Under the pieces are notes generated by a model. That model did not search any database, had not been told where the DNA came from, and worked only from the letters and a program-made list of their open reading frames with translations. A stretch of 22,911 nt of DNA, taken from assembly GCA_002373755.1 (NCBI GenBank), contig DFJU01000016.1:1-22911 (forward strand). The letters run 5' to 3'. Below are positions 16,524 through 22,911 of this stretch, piece by piece. This stretch comes from Bacteroidales bacterium UBA3663. GTDB lineage: Bacteria > Bacteroidota > Bacteroidia > Bacteroidales > UBA3663. Both the position numbers and the translations under genes were made by a program. Each line of letters opens with the position of its first letter. Within the stretch, counting starts at the first letter, position 1.

Positions 16524-16568
16524 CAAAAGACCTTCCCCACTGAACCCTTTTAGGATAAAGTGGGGAAG
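16524..16568 (-). terminator. Probable rho-independent terminator of rpsT
   Basis: CTTCCCCACT (16532-16541) and AGTGGGGAAG (16559-16568) form a perfect 10-bp stem with a 17-base loop. On the minus strand it is followed by GTCTTTTGCTTTT. It stands 22 bases after the rpsT stop. The loop is long, but the stem is strong. Confidence 0.7.
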
Positions 16569-16590
16569 TATTTGGATACAACTCAGATTA

Positions 16591-16845
16591 TCAAGCGAGT
16601 TTGTTAACCTGCTTAGCCAACTTGCTCTTGAGATTTGCAGCCTTGTTAGCGTGGATTACGCCCTTCTTTGCCAACTTGTCGAGCATAGAGGTAACGATTG
16701 GGAGCTGCTTCTCTACCTCAGCCTTGTCGGTAGTTGCGCGGAACTTGCGGACAGCGTTACGGGTAATCTTGCCGTAGTAACGGTTGCTTTCGTTCTTTGT
16801 GATGGTCTGCTTGATTCTCTTCTTTGATGACTTGTGGTTTGCCAT
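16591..16845 (-). CDS. rpsT: 30S ribosomal protein S20
   Basis: S20 is a small helical protein that binds 16S rRNA early in assembly of the 30S subunit. The 84-residue product is very basic and has the family's N-terminal [13 protein letters not shown], the central RNAVRKFR and the C-terminal [24 protein letters not shown]. The length is typical (about 84-90). A -7 element at 17005-17012 implies a leader of about 155 bases, unusually long next to the almost absent leader of the divergent recO gene. A terminator separates it from gyrB. Confidence 0.97.
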   Translation of the reverse strand: MANHKSSKKRIKQTITKNESNRYYGKITRNAVRKFRATTDKAEVEKQLPIVTSMLDKLAKKGVIHANKAANLKSKLAKQVNKLA

Positions 16846-17000
16846 TGTTGTAAAATATTTCTTTTTGTTGTTTTAATTGTTTTGCATCAGCATTGTTATG
16901 GGCGATGGAACTATCTGGCTGCGCGCCGCCAATTGCATTAGCCAGCTTTGCCTGCACACGTAGTCAGGACTTGAAAAGGCCACATTTTTGCCGATTTGCG
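16846..17000 (-). other. Long untranslated leader of rpsT
   Basis: If transcription starts just after the -7 element at 17005-17012, rpsT has about 155 bases of leader. The minus strand contains a CTGGCT...AGCCAG pairing (about 16915-16945) around a GC-rich core, followed by a long A-rich stretch up to the start codon. I see no known riboswitch class. An autoregulatory S20 site is possible but unproven. Confidence 0.4.
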
Positions 17001-17004
17001 GGTG

Positions 17005-17012
17005 CAAAGATA
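17005..17012 (-). promoter_or_regulatory. -7 element (TATCTTTG) for rpsT
   Basis: On the minus strand TATCTTTG matches TAnnTTTG and is followed by C, as is common in Bacteroidetes promoters. No TTTG box was seen at the expected distance upstream. It points away from the recO promoter about 80 bases off. Confidence 0.6.
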
Positions 17013-17085
17013 GTTTTTTCATCGATATGTCCTAATTTTCTTATTGTTTTTCGTCCGACGAATAGTATTTTTTACGGCTTTTCGC

Positions 17086-17093
17086 TACTTTTG
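17086..17093 (+). promoter_or_regulatory. -7 element (TACTTTTG) for recO
   Basis: TACTTTTG matches TAnnTTTG. Its end lies only 9 bases before the recO ATG at 17103, so the transcript would carry a leader of only a few bases. The upstream area is T-rich (17067-17072) without a clear TTTG box. Confidence 0.6.
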
Positions 17094-17102
17094 CACACCA
17101 AA

Positions 17103-17840
17103 ATGACAAATTCAATCTGCAAAACCAAAGGAATAGTTCTCAGCACGGTGCCCTACAATGACCGCGCCCGCTTCGTCCATATTTACACCGAACAGATGGG
17201 AAAAGTGTCGTGCAAGATAATGCTTTCGCGCCTGCACCACAACGGCGGACAGCGTCCATTCTACGCGCCGCTTTCGATGCTGGAGCTCGTGCTTGAAGGA
17301 CGTGCCGGACAAGACCTCTGGCAAATAAAGGAGGCTTCATTACTCTGTTCGCCATACACCGTTTCGATGCTCGACCCTGGCAAGACGGCGCAATGTCTCT
17401 ATATGGCCGAACTGCTCGACAGAACCATCCGCGAGGTCGAGGCGAACCCTCGGCTTTGGAGATTCATCAGCCAATCAATCGAACTGCTGCAACTCACGCA
17501 ACAGGGCAGCGCGAACTTCCATCTGCTGTTCACTACGCGACTTTGCTACCTGATTGGATTTCACGTCGATAACTCCGCATGGCACGAAGGGATGCAGTTC
17601 GACATCAGCGAGGGCATCTACACAGCCGGGCCGATATACCACCCATATTATCTGACTGCCGATTCGGCATGTTGGCTGCACCAATTGCTCGACACCAGAT
17701 TTTCCGACCTCGGCTCGCTGCATCTGAACCGTCAGCAGCGCAACGTGCTGCTCGACATGATGCTGACATTCCTGCGCATCCATCTGCCCGAAGTCGGAAC
17801 CCTGCGCTCGGTCGAGGTGCTGAAAGAGCTTTTCGATTGA
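17103..17840 (+). CDS. recO: DNA repair protein RecO
   Basis: RecO works with RecF and RecR to load RecA on SSB-coated gaps and anneals complementary strands. The 245-residue product starts at the ATG at 17103. The N-terminal OB fold shows KTKGIVLSTVPYNDRARFVHIYTEQMGKVSCKI, which aligns with the family's opening TKGIVL...Y.E....V..YTE..G. The frame is open further upstream to 16893, but those residues would cross the promoter and are not RecO-like. The C-terminal helical part (LYMAELLDRTIREVEANPRLW, HLNRQQRNVLLDMMLTFLRIHLPEVGTLRSVEVLKELF) matches Bacteroidetes RecO, and the zinc-finger Cys residues of some RecO proteins are absent. One RCTACGCGA copy (17532-17540) is read T-T-R-L. It is divergent from rpsT. 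Confidence 0.92.
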   Translation: MTNSICKTKGIVLSTVPYNDRARFVHIYTEQMGKVSCKIMLSRLHHNGGQRPFYAPLSMLELVLEGRAGQDLWQIKEASLLCSPYTVSMLDPGKTAQCLYMAELLDRTIREVEANPRLWRFISQSIELLQLTQQGSANFHLLFTTRLCYLIGFHVDNSAWHEGMQFDISEGIYTAGPIYHPYYLTADSACWLHQLLDTRFSDLGSLHLNRQQRNVLLDMMLTFLRIHLPEVGTLRSVEVLKELFD

Positions 17841-18023
17841 AAGACATCGGACACAAAAGTCATTCCGACAAGAGAATAAAGACGCTGCCAACGGGATTGG
17901 AGGTTCCAATCAAACAGCCGGCAATTACACGGTTTTACATCCCGATCGGCTCAATGACATTACGAATTTGGACGACCACTTATTTACCAGATTTCAACAT
18001 TTTCACATCTTTAACATTTTATT

Positions 18024-18057
18024 TTTGACCGACGCGGCCGAAAATTTGCTAACTTTG
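18024..18057 (+). promoter_or_regulatory. Promoter of the 5'-nucleotidase gene
   Basis: TTTG (18024-18027) stands 22 bases before TAACTTTG (18050-18057), a full match to TAnnTTTG. The predicted start near 18061 leaves a leader of about 21 bases. The bases after the box, CGGCCGA, recur at the promoter at 22434-22441. Confidence 0.75.
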
Positions 18058-18081
18058 CGGCCGATATATGTAAATTAAAAT

Positions 18082-19713
18082 ATGAGAAGACCACTGTCAC
18101 AAAATTTCACGATTGCACTTCTGTTTATTGTCGGGCTATTCTGCTTCACATCCTGCAGCACGACCGAAAGTCCCGAAATCGTTTTCATCCACACTAACGA
18201 CACACATAGCCAAATTGACGGAATCTATATGGACGAGCGCCCGATTGGCGGCGTTGTCGAACGTTCAGCCTTTCTGGAGCTGATGCGACAGGCCGACCCG
18301 CAGCTCATCTATGTCGATGCCGGCGACATGGTGCAGGGTTCGCCATACTTCAACATCTGGAACGGCATGATCGAAATGAAGGCCATGAACCTGCAAGGGT
18401 TGACCTGCACCACTTTCGGCAACCATGAGTTCGACAACGGAATCGACTTCCTTGCCAACATGCTCGAATATGCCTGCTTCCCGATCATCAACTGCAACTA
18501 CGACGTGCGCCGGACTGCTCTGGAGAAGTACACCCGTCCGTCGATGATCATCGAACGTAAAGGTGTGCGTATCGGCATCACGGGCGTCACCGTCGATCCG
18601 AACAACCTGATCTTCAACCGCAACTGGGAGGGAATCACCTATACCGACCCGTCGGTTGCAGTCAATGCCGAGGCAAAAAAACTGCGTAGCGAGGGCTGCG
18701 ACCTGGTAGTCGTCCTCTCGCATGTCGGATATTACACGAACGACTCGATCGGCGACCGTTACATCGCCCGCAACAGCAAAGACATCGACCTCATCATCGG
18801 CGGACACACCCACACCAACATCGAGAACGGTGAAGTGGTGATGAATGCCGAAGGCCGCCCGGTCATGATTACGCAAACCGGAGCAAAGGCATCGCCAATG
18901 GGCTACGTGAAGGTGAAGATGAAACCGAACGGCAAGCGCAGCGATGGCGAACCAGCATTTGCCGTCGATCAAATCAGCTGCAAGAAACTACACCCGGACC
19001 TCTACGACCTGCGCGCATTCGGCAAGGCAATGAGCGACTTCATCGCACCATACCGCGACAGTCTGGAGACGAAGATGAGCAGCGTGCTGGGCCGTGCCGC
19101 CCACGACATGCCACGATTCCGCCCACAGAGTCCGTTGGGCAACTTCACGAGCGACGTGCTACGCGAAATGGGCGAAGAATACACCGGCAAGAAAATCGAC
19201 GTCGGCATCATGAACGTCGGCGGTCTGCGCAACGACCTCTATGCCGGCGACATCCGTCTGGGCGACATCTACCGCATCTTCCCGTTCGAGAATACGCTCA
19301 CCATCCTCGACCTGAAAGGCGAATATCTGGAAGAGACCATCCATCAGATCGAGAAGAAGCGGCTTGAAGCCATCTCGGGCATGCAGATCACTCTGCGCGT
19401 CAAGCATGAGCCATCGACCGACAACGAAATCCACGAAACCGTGACCGCCACCGACATCAAGGTGAACGGCGAACCGATTGACCCGGAGCGCATCTACCGC
19501 ATTGCCACCATCGACTATCTGGCCGAGGGCAACGACGGTCTGCTGGCACTCACCAAGGCCCAACGCAACAGGAACACCGGTATCCTGCTGCGCAACCTCA
19601 TGGTCGATTACATTCAGAAAAAACATAAGGAGGGAATCGCCATCAACGGCGCGCTCGACGACCGAGTCATCGTCATCGACGAGAATCCGGACACCTCTCC
19701 TGCCCAAAACTAA
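18082..19713 (+). CDS. 5'-nucleotidase / UshA-like metallophosphoesterase lipoprotein
   Basis: The 543-residue protein has a signal sequence ending in FTSC (C25), so it is likely a lipoprotein. The N-terminal calcineurin-like domain carries the two-metal site: HTNDTHSQ (D40, H42), DAGDMVQGSP (D79 to D82 region), TFGNHEFD (N114, H115), VLSHVG and GGHTHTN. The C-terminal 5'-nucleotidase domain, from about residue 330, has SPLGNFTSDVLREM, NVGGLRNDLYAGDI and FPFENTL, the last being part of the aromatic nucleotide pocket. UshA-type enzymes dephosphorylate nucleotides and may also hydrolyse UDP-sugars or cyclic nucleotides. Both domains are in one chain. From memory, Bacteroides relatives often split them into two adjacent genes. 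The next gene starts 6 bases after the stop, implying one transcript. Confidence 0.92.
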   Translation: MRRPLSQNFTIALLFIVGLFCFTSCSTTESPEIVFIHTNDTHSQIDGIYMDERPIGGVVERSAFLELMRQADPQLIYVDAGDMVQGSPYFNIWNGMIEMKAMNLQGLTCTTFGNHEFDNGIDFLANMLEYACFPIINCNYDVRRTALEKYTRPSMIIERKGVRIGITGVTVDPNNLIFNRNWEGITYTDPSVAVNAEAKKLRSEGCDLVVVLSHVGYYTNDSIGDRYIARNSKDIDLIIGGHTHTNIENGEVVMNAEGRPVMITQTGAKASPMGYVKVKMKPNGKRSDGEPAFAVDQISCKKLHPDLYDLRAFGKAMSDFIAPYRDSLETKMSSVLGRAAHDMPRFRPQSPLGNFTSDVLREMGEEYTGKKIDVGIMNVGGLRNDLYAGDIRLGDIYRIFPFENTLTILDLKGEYLEETIHQIEKKRLEAISGMQITLRVKHEPSTDNEIHETVTATDIKVNGEPIDPERIYRIATIDYLAEGNDGLLALTKAQRNRNTGILLRNLMVDYIQKKHKEGIAINGALDDRVIVIDENPDTSPAQN

Positions 19714-19719
19714 CATACG

Positions 19720-22329
19720 ATGAAGCGAGTTTTTCTCCTTCTTTCCTCATTATTTATTTTACACAACACGTCCGCCCAAAACATGCTGATGCGCGCCGAT
19801 GCAGAAAGCATGAACCATTGGGTGGACAGTGTCATGTCTGTGCTGAGCCCCGACGAAAGGCTCGGCCAACTCATCATGCCAATTGCAAGCAGTCGCGACG
19901 ACGAGGCACATCGGCAGAACATCCGACGCGCCATCGAGGTCTATCACGTGGGCGGATTGCTCTTCTCGAAGGGCACAATCGCATCGCAGGCGAAAATGAC
20001 GAAATACGCCCGCGAACTATCGGACAAAGCGCCGCTCTGGATTGCGTTCGATGGCGAATGGGGACTTGCCATGCGATTGAGCGATGCCGTAAAATATCCG
20101 CGTAACGCCGCATTGGGCACCATCGATGCCAAGGTGCGCGACAGCCTGATGTACCGCTACGGACTGGAAACAGCGCGGCAACTGCGTCTGTTGGGCGTAA
20201 ACATCAATTTTGCGCCAGTGCTCGACATCAATTCCAACCCGAACAACCCGGTGATCGGAACACGCAGTTTCGGCTCGACCGTGTGGGACGTCGTTCCGCC
20301 GGCACTCAGCTATTGCCAGGGACTTGAAGAGGGCGGCATCATGGCCGTCGGCAAGCATTTTCCAGGACACGGCGACACCGACACCGACAGCCACAAGACG
20401 TTGCCGCTGCTCAGCCACGACCGCGAGAGGATGCTCTCGTTCGAGTGCGCGCCGTTCCGCTACTTCGCGCGTGCAGGCTACGGCGGCATCATGGTCGCAC
20501 ACCTGGAAGTGCCGTCGCTCGACTCGACAGCCAACACGCCATCGACGCTGTCGCGCCCCATCGTAAACGACCTGCTACGCGAAAAATTCGGTTTCAACGG
20601 ACTGATTTTCACCGACGGACTGGCCATGAAGGGCGTCAACAACATAGCCGACTACAGCGTAAAGGCACTTTTGGCCGGCAACGACGTGCTGCTCGACCCG
20701 ACACCGCTCAAGAACCAGTGGCAAAGCCTGAAAAAGGCATTGGCCGACAGCGTCATCACACAAGAAATGATTGACGAGAAATGCCGCCGCGTGCTGCAAT
20801 GGAAATACGTTCTGTGCGTCGGCCGCGAGAAGGAACTGCAAGTCAAGGGATTGGCCGACCGCATCAACAGCGACGGTGCGCGCCATCTGCTCGCCGTTAT
20901 GAACGACGAAATTGAAAAGGCAAAACGCAATCCCGCATCGGACACAATCATAGCACTGCCGCCACTCGACGAAATCGACCCGACAGAGCAGACATTGCCG
21001 CAAGAAAACGCACCGCTACGCGAAATCCTGCCTCCCGACACCATTACGCATCGGCCGCAAATCACCAATCCGAAGTTCCGCCGCGTGGACAGCCTCGTGC
21101 AAGCGGCTCTGGATGCAGAAGCCTTCCCCGGATGCCAGATTCTCGTCGCGCAAAAGGGCAAAATCATCTACAACCGCGCTTTCGGCTGGCTCGACTACGA
21201 CCGGACCGAACCGAACTCGCTCGAGACGGTCTATGACCTTGCCTCAGTGAGCAAGGCTGCCGCCACCATACCCGCGCTGATGAAGGCCTACGACCAATAC
21301 GACCTGAAATTCAGCGACCAGATGAGCCGCTACATCCCGCAGCTACGAAAGGCATCGGACAAGAAAAATCTGACAATCCGACAGGCATTGCTGCACGAAA
21401 CCGACATCCGCGACGGATGGTCGTTCTATGCGATGACACTCGACACTACATCGTTTGAAGGACAGCACTACAGCACGGTTCCCATCGAGCCGTACACAGT
21501 GCAGCAGGACAAGCGATGCTGGTTCCACAACGGACTGCGCTTCGACACTACTTGGGTTTCCGACCACAAGGACGCGTCGCACACGCTTCCGATAGCAAAA
21601 GGGCTGTACCTCAACCCCATCTTCCGCGACAGCATACTGCAAAAAATCATCGATCTGCCGCTCAAACGGCCGCACCGCTACCGCTATTCGTGCCTGAACT
21701 TCGTGCTGCTGCGCAACCTCATCGAAAACGTCACCAAGATGCCGATGGACAAGTATCTGTACAAGAATTTCCCCGAGTTCTACGGCGACGGCAAACTCTG
21801 TTTCAACCCTCTGGAACACGGAATTCCGCTGGCACGCATCGCCCCGACAGAAGACGACCGAGCCCTGCGACACCAACTGCTACGCGGCTACGTGCACGAC
21901 GAACTCTGCGCATGGAGCGGCGGCGTGGAGGGCAATGCCGGACTGTTCGGCAGCGCTACGCAGCTTTACCCCGTGTTGCAGATGTTCCTGAATGGCGGAA
22001 CATACAACGGCAAGCGCTACGTGAACGCCATCACCGTCGAACGTATGACGACGCAGAAAAGTCACATTTCGCGACGCGGACTGGGCTTCGACAAGCCGGA
22101 ATTCGACCCGAAGAAGAAACTGAAAATGAATCCATGCTGCGAAGAAGCATCGCCCGCAACCTACGGACATTCAGGCTACACGGGCACATGCTTCTGGATC
22201 GACCACAAGCACGAGCTGATTTACATCTTCCTCTGCAACCGCATCAATCCGCACCGCTGGAACACCACATTGGGCGAAGAAAACTACCGCCAACGCATAC
22301 AATCGCTCATCTACGAAGCCATCAAATAA
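19720..22329 (+). CDS. Exported NagZ-like GH3 / serine beta-lactamase-fold fusion
   Basis: The 869-residue protein has a signal peptide (1-19, ending TSAQ). The GH3 barrel (about 38-370) is NagZ-like: KHFPGHGDTDTDSH (212-225) includes the D223-S-H225 acid/base pair, and FTDG supplies the nucleophile D299. A proline-rich stretch (about 400-450) leads into a serine-hydrolase domain of the class C/AmpH type (about 455-869), with S509-V-S-K512, Y656-S-C and H817-S-G as the three catalytic motifs. The first domain would cleave beta-N-acetylhexosaminides and the second a D-Ala peptide or ester bond, so peptidoglycan turnover in the periplasm is the best guess. The usual GH3 C-terminal Rossmann-like domain between the two seems reduced to about 70-80 residues. 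Two RCTACGCGA copies lie in it. Confidence 0.88.
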   Translation: MKRVFLLLSSLFILHNTSAQNMLMRADAESMNHWVDSVMSVLSPDERLGQLIMPIASSRDDEAHRQNIRRAIEVYHVGGLLFSKGTIASQAKMTKYARELSDKAPLWIAFDGEWGLAMRLSDAVKYPRNAALGTIDAKVRDSLMYRYGLETARQLRLLGVNINFAPVLDINSNPNNPVIGTRSFGSTVWDVVPPALSYCQGLEEGGIMAVGKHFPGHGDTDTDSHKTLPLLSHDRERMLSFECAPFRYFARAGYGGIMVAHLEVPSLDSTANTPSTLSRPIVNDLLREKFGFNGLIFTDGLAMKGVNNIADYSVKALLAGNDVLLDPTPLKNQWQSLKKALADSVITQEMIDEKCRRVLQWKYVLCVGREKELQVKGLADRINSDGARHLLAVMNDEIEKAKRNPASDTIIALPPLDEIDPTEQTLPQENAPLREILPPDTITHRPQITNPKFRRVDSLVQAALDAEAFPGCQILVAQKGKIIYNRAFGWLDYDRTEPNSLETVYDLASVSKAAATIPALMKAYDQYDLKFSDQMSRYIPQLRKASDKKNLTIRQALLHETDIRDGWSFYAMTLDTTSFEGQHYSTVPIEPYTVQQDKRCWFHNGLRFDTTWVSDHKDASHTLPIAKGLYLNPIFRDSILQKIIDLPLKRPHRYRYSCLNFVLLRNLIENVTKMPMDKYLYKNFPEFYGDGKLCFNPLEHGIPLARIAPTEDDRALRHQLLRGYVHDELCAWSGGVEGNAGLFGSATQLYPVLQMFLNGGTYNGKRYVNAITVERMTTQKSHISRRGLGFDKPEFDPKKKLKMNPCCEEASPATYGHSGYTGTCFWIDHKHELIYIFLCNRINPHRWNTTLGEENYRQRIQSLIYEAIK

Positions 22330-22368
22330 GTCCGAAAATGGGCGAAACAATGGCATACAGAAACCAAG

Positions 22369-22413
22369 CTCCGATTTTCTCGCGCAATAGCGAAAAAGTC
22401 GGGGTTTTATTTG
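22369..22413 (+). terminator. Rho-independent terminator after the GH3 fusion gene
   Basis: CCGATTTTCTCGC (22371-22383) pairs with GCGAAAAAGTCGG (22390-22402), with one G-U pair and one mismatch and a 6-base loop, followed by GGTTTTATTTG. The stem ends 8 bases before the TTTG box of the next promoter, so stop and restart are tightly packed. Confidence 0.65.
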
Positions 22414-22441
22414 TACTAAATGAAATATTTTTATAAATTTG
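22410..22441 (+). promoter_or_regulatory. Promoter of the decarboxylase operon
   Basis: TTTG (22410-22413) stands 20 bases before TAAATTTG (22434-22441), a full match to the Bacteroidetes -33/-7 pair. The predicted start near 22445 leaves a leader of about 79 bases. Confidence 0.8.
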
Positions 22442-22523
22442 CGGCCGAAATTTTTGAAAGCCACCAACATGCGCGGCTCATACCACCGCCAACTTAATCC
22501 GAAAAACAATAAATTTTCACAAT

Positions 22524-22787
22524 ATGGAAGGTCTAAGTCCAATGGAAATCGCTCTTTTGCTGATGATAATCGGCATGGGCACAGTATTCGTCATTCTTAT
22601 CCTGATCATCAACCTGTCGAAGTTGCTGATTGTAACGGTCAACAAGGTCGCACCCGAAGAGGCTCCCGCAGCCAAGCGTAGCGCAGCACCGGCAGCAGCT
22701 CCCGTTCCGGCCAACATCGAGGCCGCAATCAAGGAGGCCATCAAGCAGGTCGCTCCGGGCGCAATGGTTACAAAAATCAGCAAATAA
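22524..22787 (+). CDS. OadG-like gamma subunit of a sodium-pumping decarboxylase
   Basis: The 87-residue protein has one N-terminal membrane helix (about residues 8-38, LLLMIIGMGTVFVILILIINL) containing the GMGxVFxxL motif of OadG-type gamma subunits. A short Ala/Pro-rich linker and a C-terminal helix (NIEAAIKEAIKQV) ending PGAMVTKISK follow. In oxaloacetate or methylmalonyl-CoA decarboxylases this subunit anchors and assembles the complex at the inner membrane, coupling decarboxylation to sodium export. In succinate/propionate-forming Bacteroidales the methylmalonyl-CoA version is likely, but the alpha-type gene next door fits either enzyme. It is the first gene after its own promoter and lies 41 bases before the next start. 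Confidence 0.88.
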   Translation: MEGLSPMEIALLLMIIGMGTVFVILILIINLSKLLIVTVNKVAPEEAPAAKRSAAPAAAPVPANIEAAIKEAIKQVAPGAMVTKISK

Positions 22788-22828
22788 GCATTCATCGACG
22801 ATAAAATATTCAACAAACAAAATAAGTT

Positions 22829-22911
22829 ATGGCAAAAGAAGTAAAATTCTCTCTGGTCTTCCGCGATATGTGGCAGAGTGCTGGCAAGTATCAGCCTCGT
22901 GTTGACCAACT
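22829..22911 (+). CDS. Alpha subunit of oxaloacetate decarboxylase / biotin-dependent carboxylase (5' end only)
   Basis: Only 27 codons are inside the window. The start MAKEVKFSLVFRDMWQSAG and the following YQPRVDQ resemble the N-terminus of proteins annotated in Bacteroides as oxaloacetate decarboxylase alpha or carboxylase subunits, where R-D-x-W-Q-S lies near the metal site of the carboxyltransferase barrel. The call rests on this short stretch and on the adjacent OadG-like gene. Methylmalonyl-CoA and oxaloacetate specificity cannot be separated here. Confidence 0.7.
   Translation, partial: MAKEVKFSLVFRDMWQSAGKYQPRVDQ

Larger units (their letters stand above)
1417..21023. repeat. Dispersed 9-mer RCTACGCGA, 16 copies
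   Basis: Plus-strand copies start at 1417, 5948, 8027, 10267, 12303, 12420, 15284, 17532, 19158, 20574 and 21015. Minus-strand copies occupy 1821-1829, 2358-2366, 5363-5371, 5988-5996 and 11745-11753. Eleven begin with G and five with A. Seven are read as L-R-E/D, six as R-V-A/V on the other strand, one as H-Y-A, one as T-T-R, and the copy at 1417 is intergenic. About 0.35 copies are expected in random sequence. Near-copies occur at 21879 (GCTACGCGG), 21954 and, reversed, about 18684 (GCTACGCAG). The function is unknown. Confidence 0.9.

Noticed and set aside
17896..17910. Small palindrome ATTGGA-GGT-TCCAAT after recO as a terminator
   Set aside because: The stem is 6 bp, the loop 3 bases, and no T run follows.
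1..22911. CRISPR array, insertion sequence, tRNA or phage genes
   Set aside because: No regularly spaced repeats, transposase or integrase motifs, cloverleaf sequences or phage proteins were found on either strand by reading.

Overview
The window looks like chromosomal DNA of an anaerobic Bacteroidetes, most likely order Bacteroidales. The evidence is: promoters of the TAnnTTTG type with an upstream TTTG instead of sigma-70 boxes; few Shine-Dalgarno sequences; a GyrB of 646 residues without the long enterobacterial insertion; a decarboxylase gamma subunit followed by a biotin-dependent carboxylase alpha subunit; and the gene order DUF1599 - DoxX-like - tpiA - SPOR - folE, which I recall from Bacteroides relatives. 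The genus cannot be fixed from this window. No tRNA, rRNA, CRISPR array, insertion sequence or phage gene was seen, and no gap between genes exceeds 300 bases.

Layout. (1) 2-844: the 3' part of pgk on the plus strand, closed by a strong two-way terminator facing fur (928-1359, minus). (2) 1484-13099: a long run of minus-strand genes with small gaps. In transcription order these are a small HU-like protein, an HU-transmembrane-LysM fusion, DUF1599, a DoxX-like membrane protein, tpiA, a SPOR protein, folE, a DUF4450-type glycosidase, a PL1 pectate lyase, ndk and a pyridoxal-kinase-like gene. A TAnnTTTG promoter (13129-13136) precedes the first gene. (3) 13242-14351: a separate two-gene unit for an outer-membrane barrel and a small lipoprotein, with its own promoter and terminator. 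(4) 14521-16845: gyrB and rpsT, each followed by its own terminator. (5) 16846-17102: a divergent promoter region. (6) 17103-22911: plus-strand genes recO, a 5'-nucleotidase lipoprotein, a GH3/serine-hydrolase fusion, a terminator, a new promoter, an OadG-like gamma subunit and the start of the alpha subunit of a decarboxylase or carboxylase.

How the genes fit together. pgk and tpiA are glycolytic, and folE, ndk and the pyridoxal kinase serve cofactor and nucleotide supply. The two HU-like genes and the SPOR gene point to links between nucleoid, membrane and peptidoglycan. The PL1/DUF4450 pair is a secreted pectin-type module lying in a housekeeping operon with no SusC/SusD partner in view. 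The GH3/serine-hydrolase fusion and the 5'-nucleotidase are exported enzymes likely to be co-transcribed.

The most unusual signal is not a gene. The asymmetric 9-mer RCTACGCGA occurs 16 times in 22.9 kb, against about 0.35 expected. Copies lie on both strands, in several reading frames and once between genes. This resembles a genome-wide iterated motif (uptake, recombination or segregation signal) rather than coding constraint.
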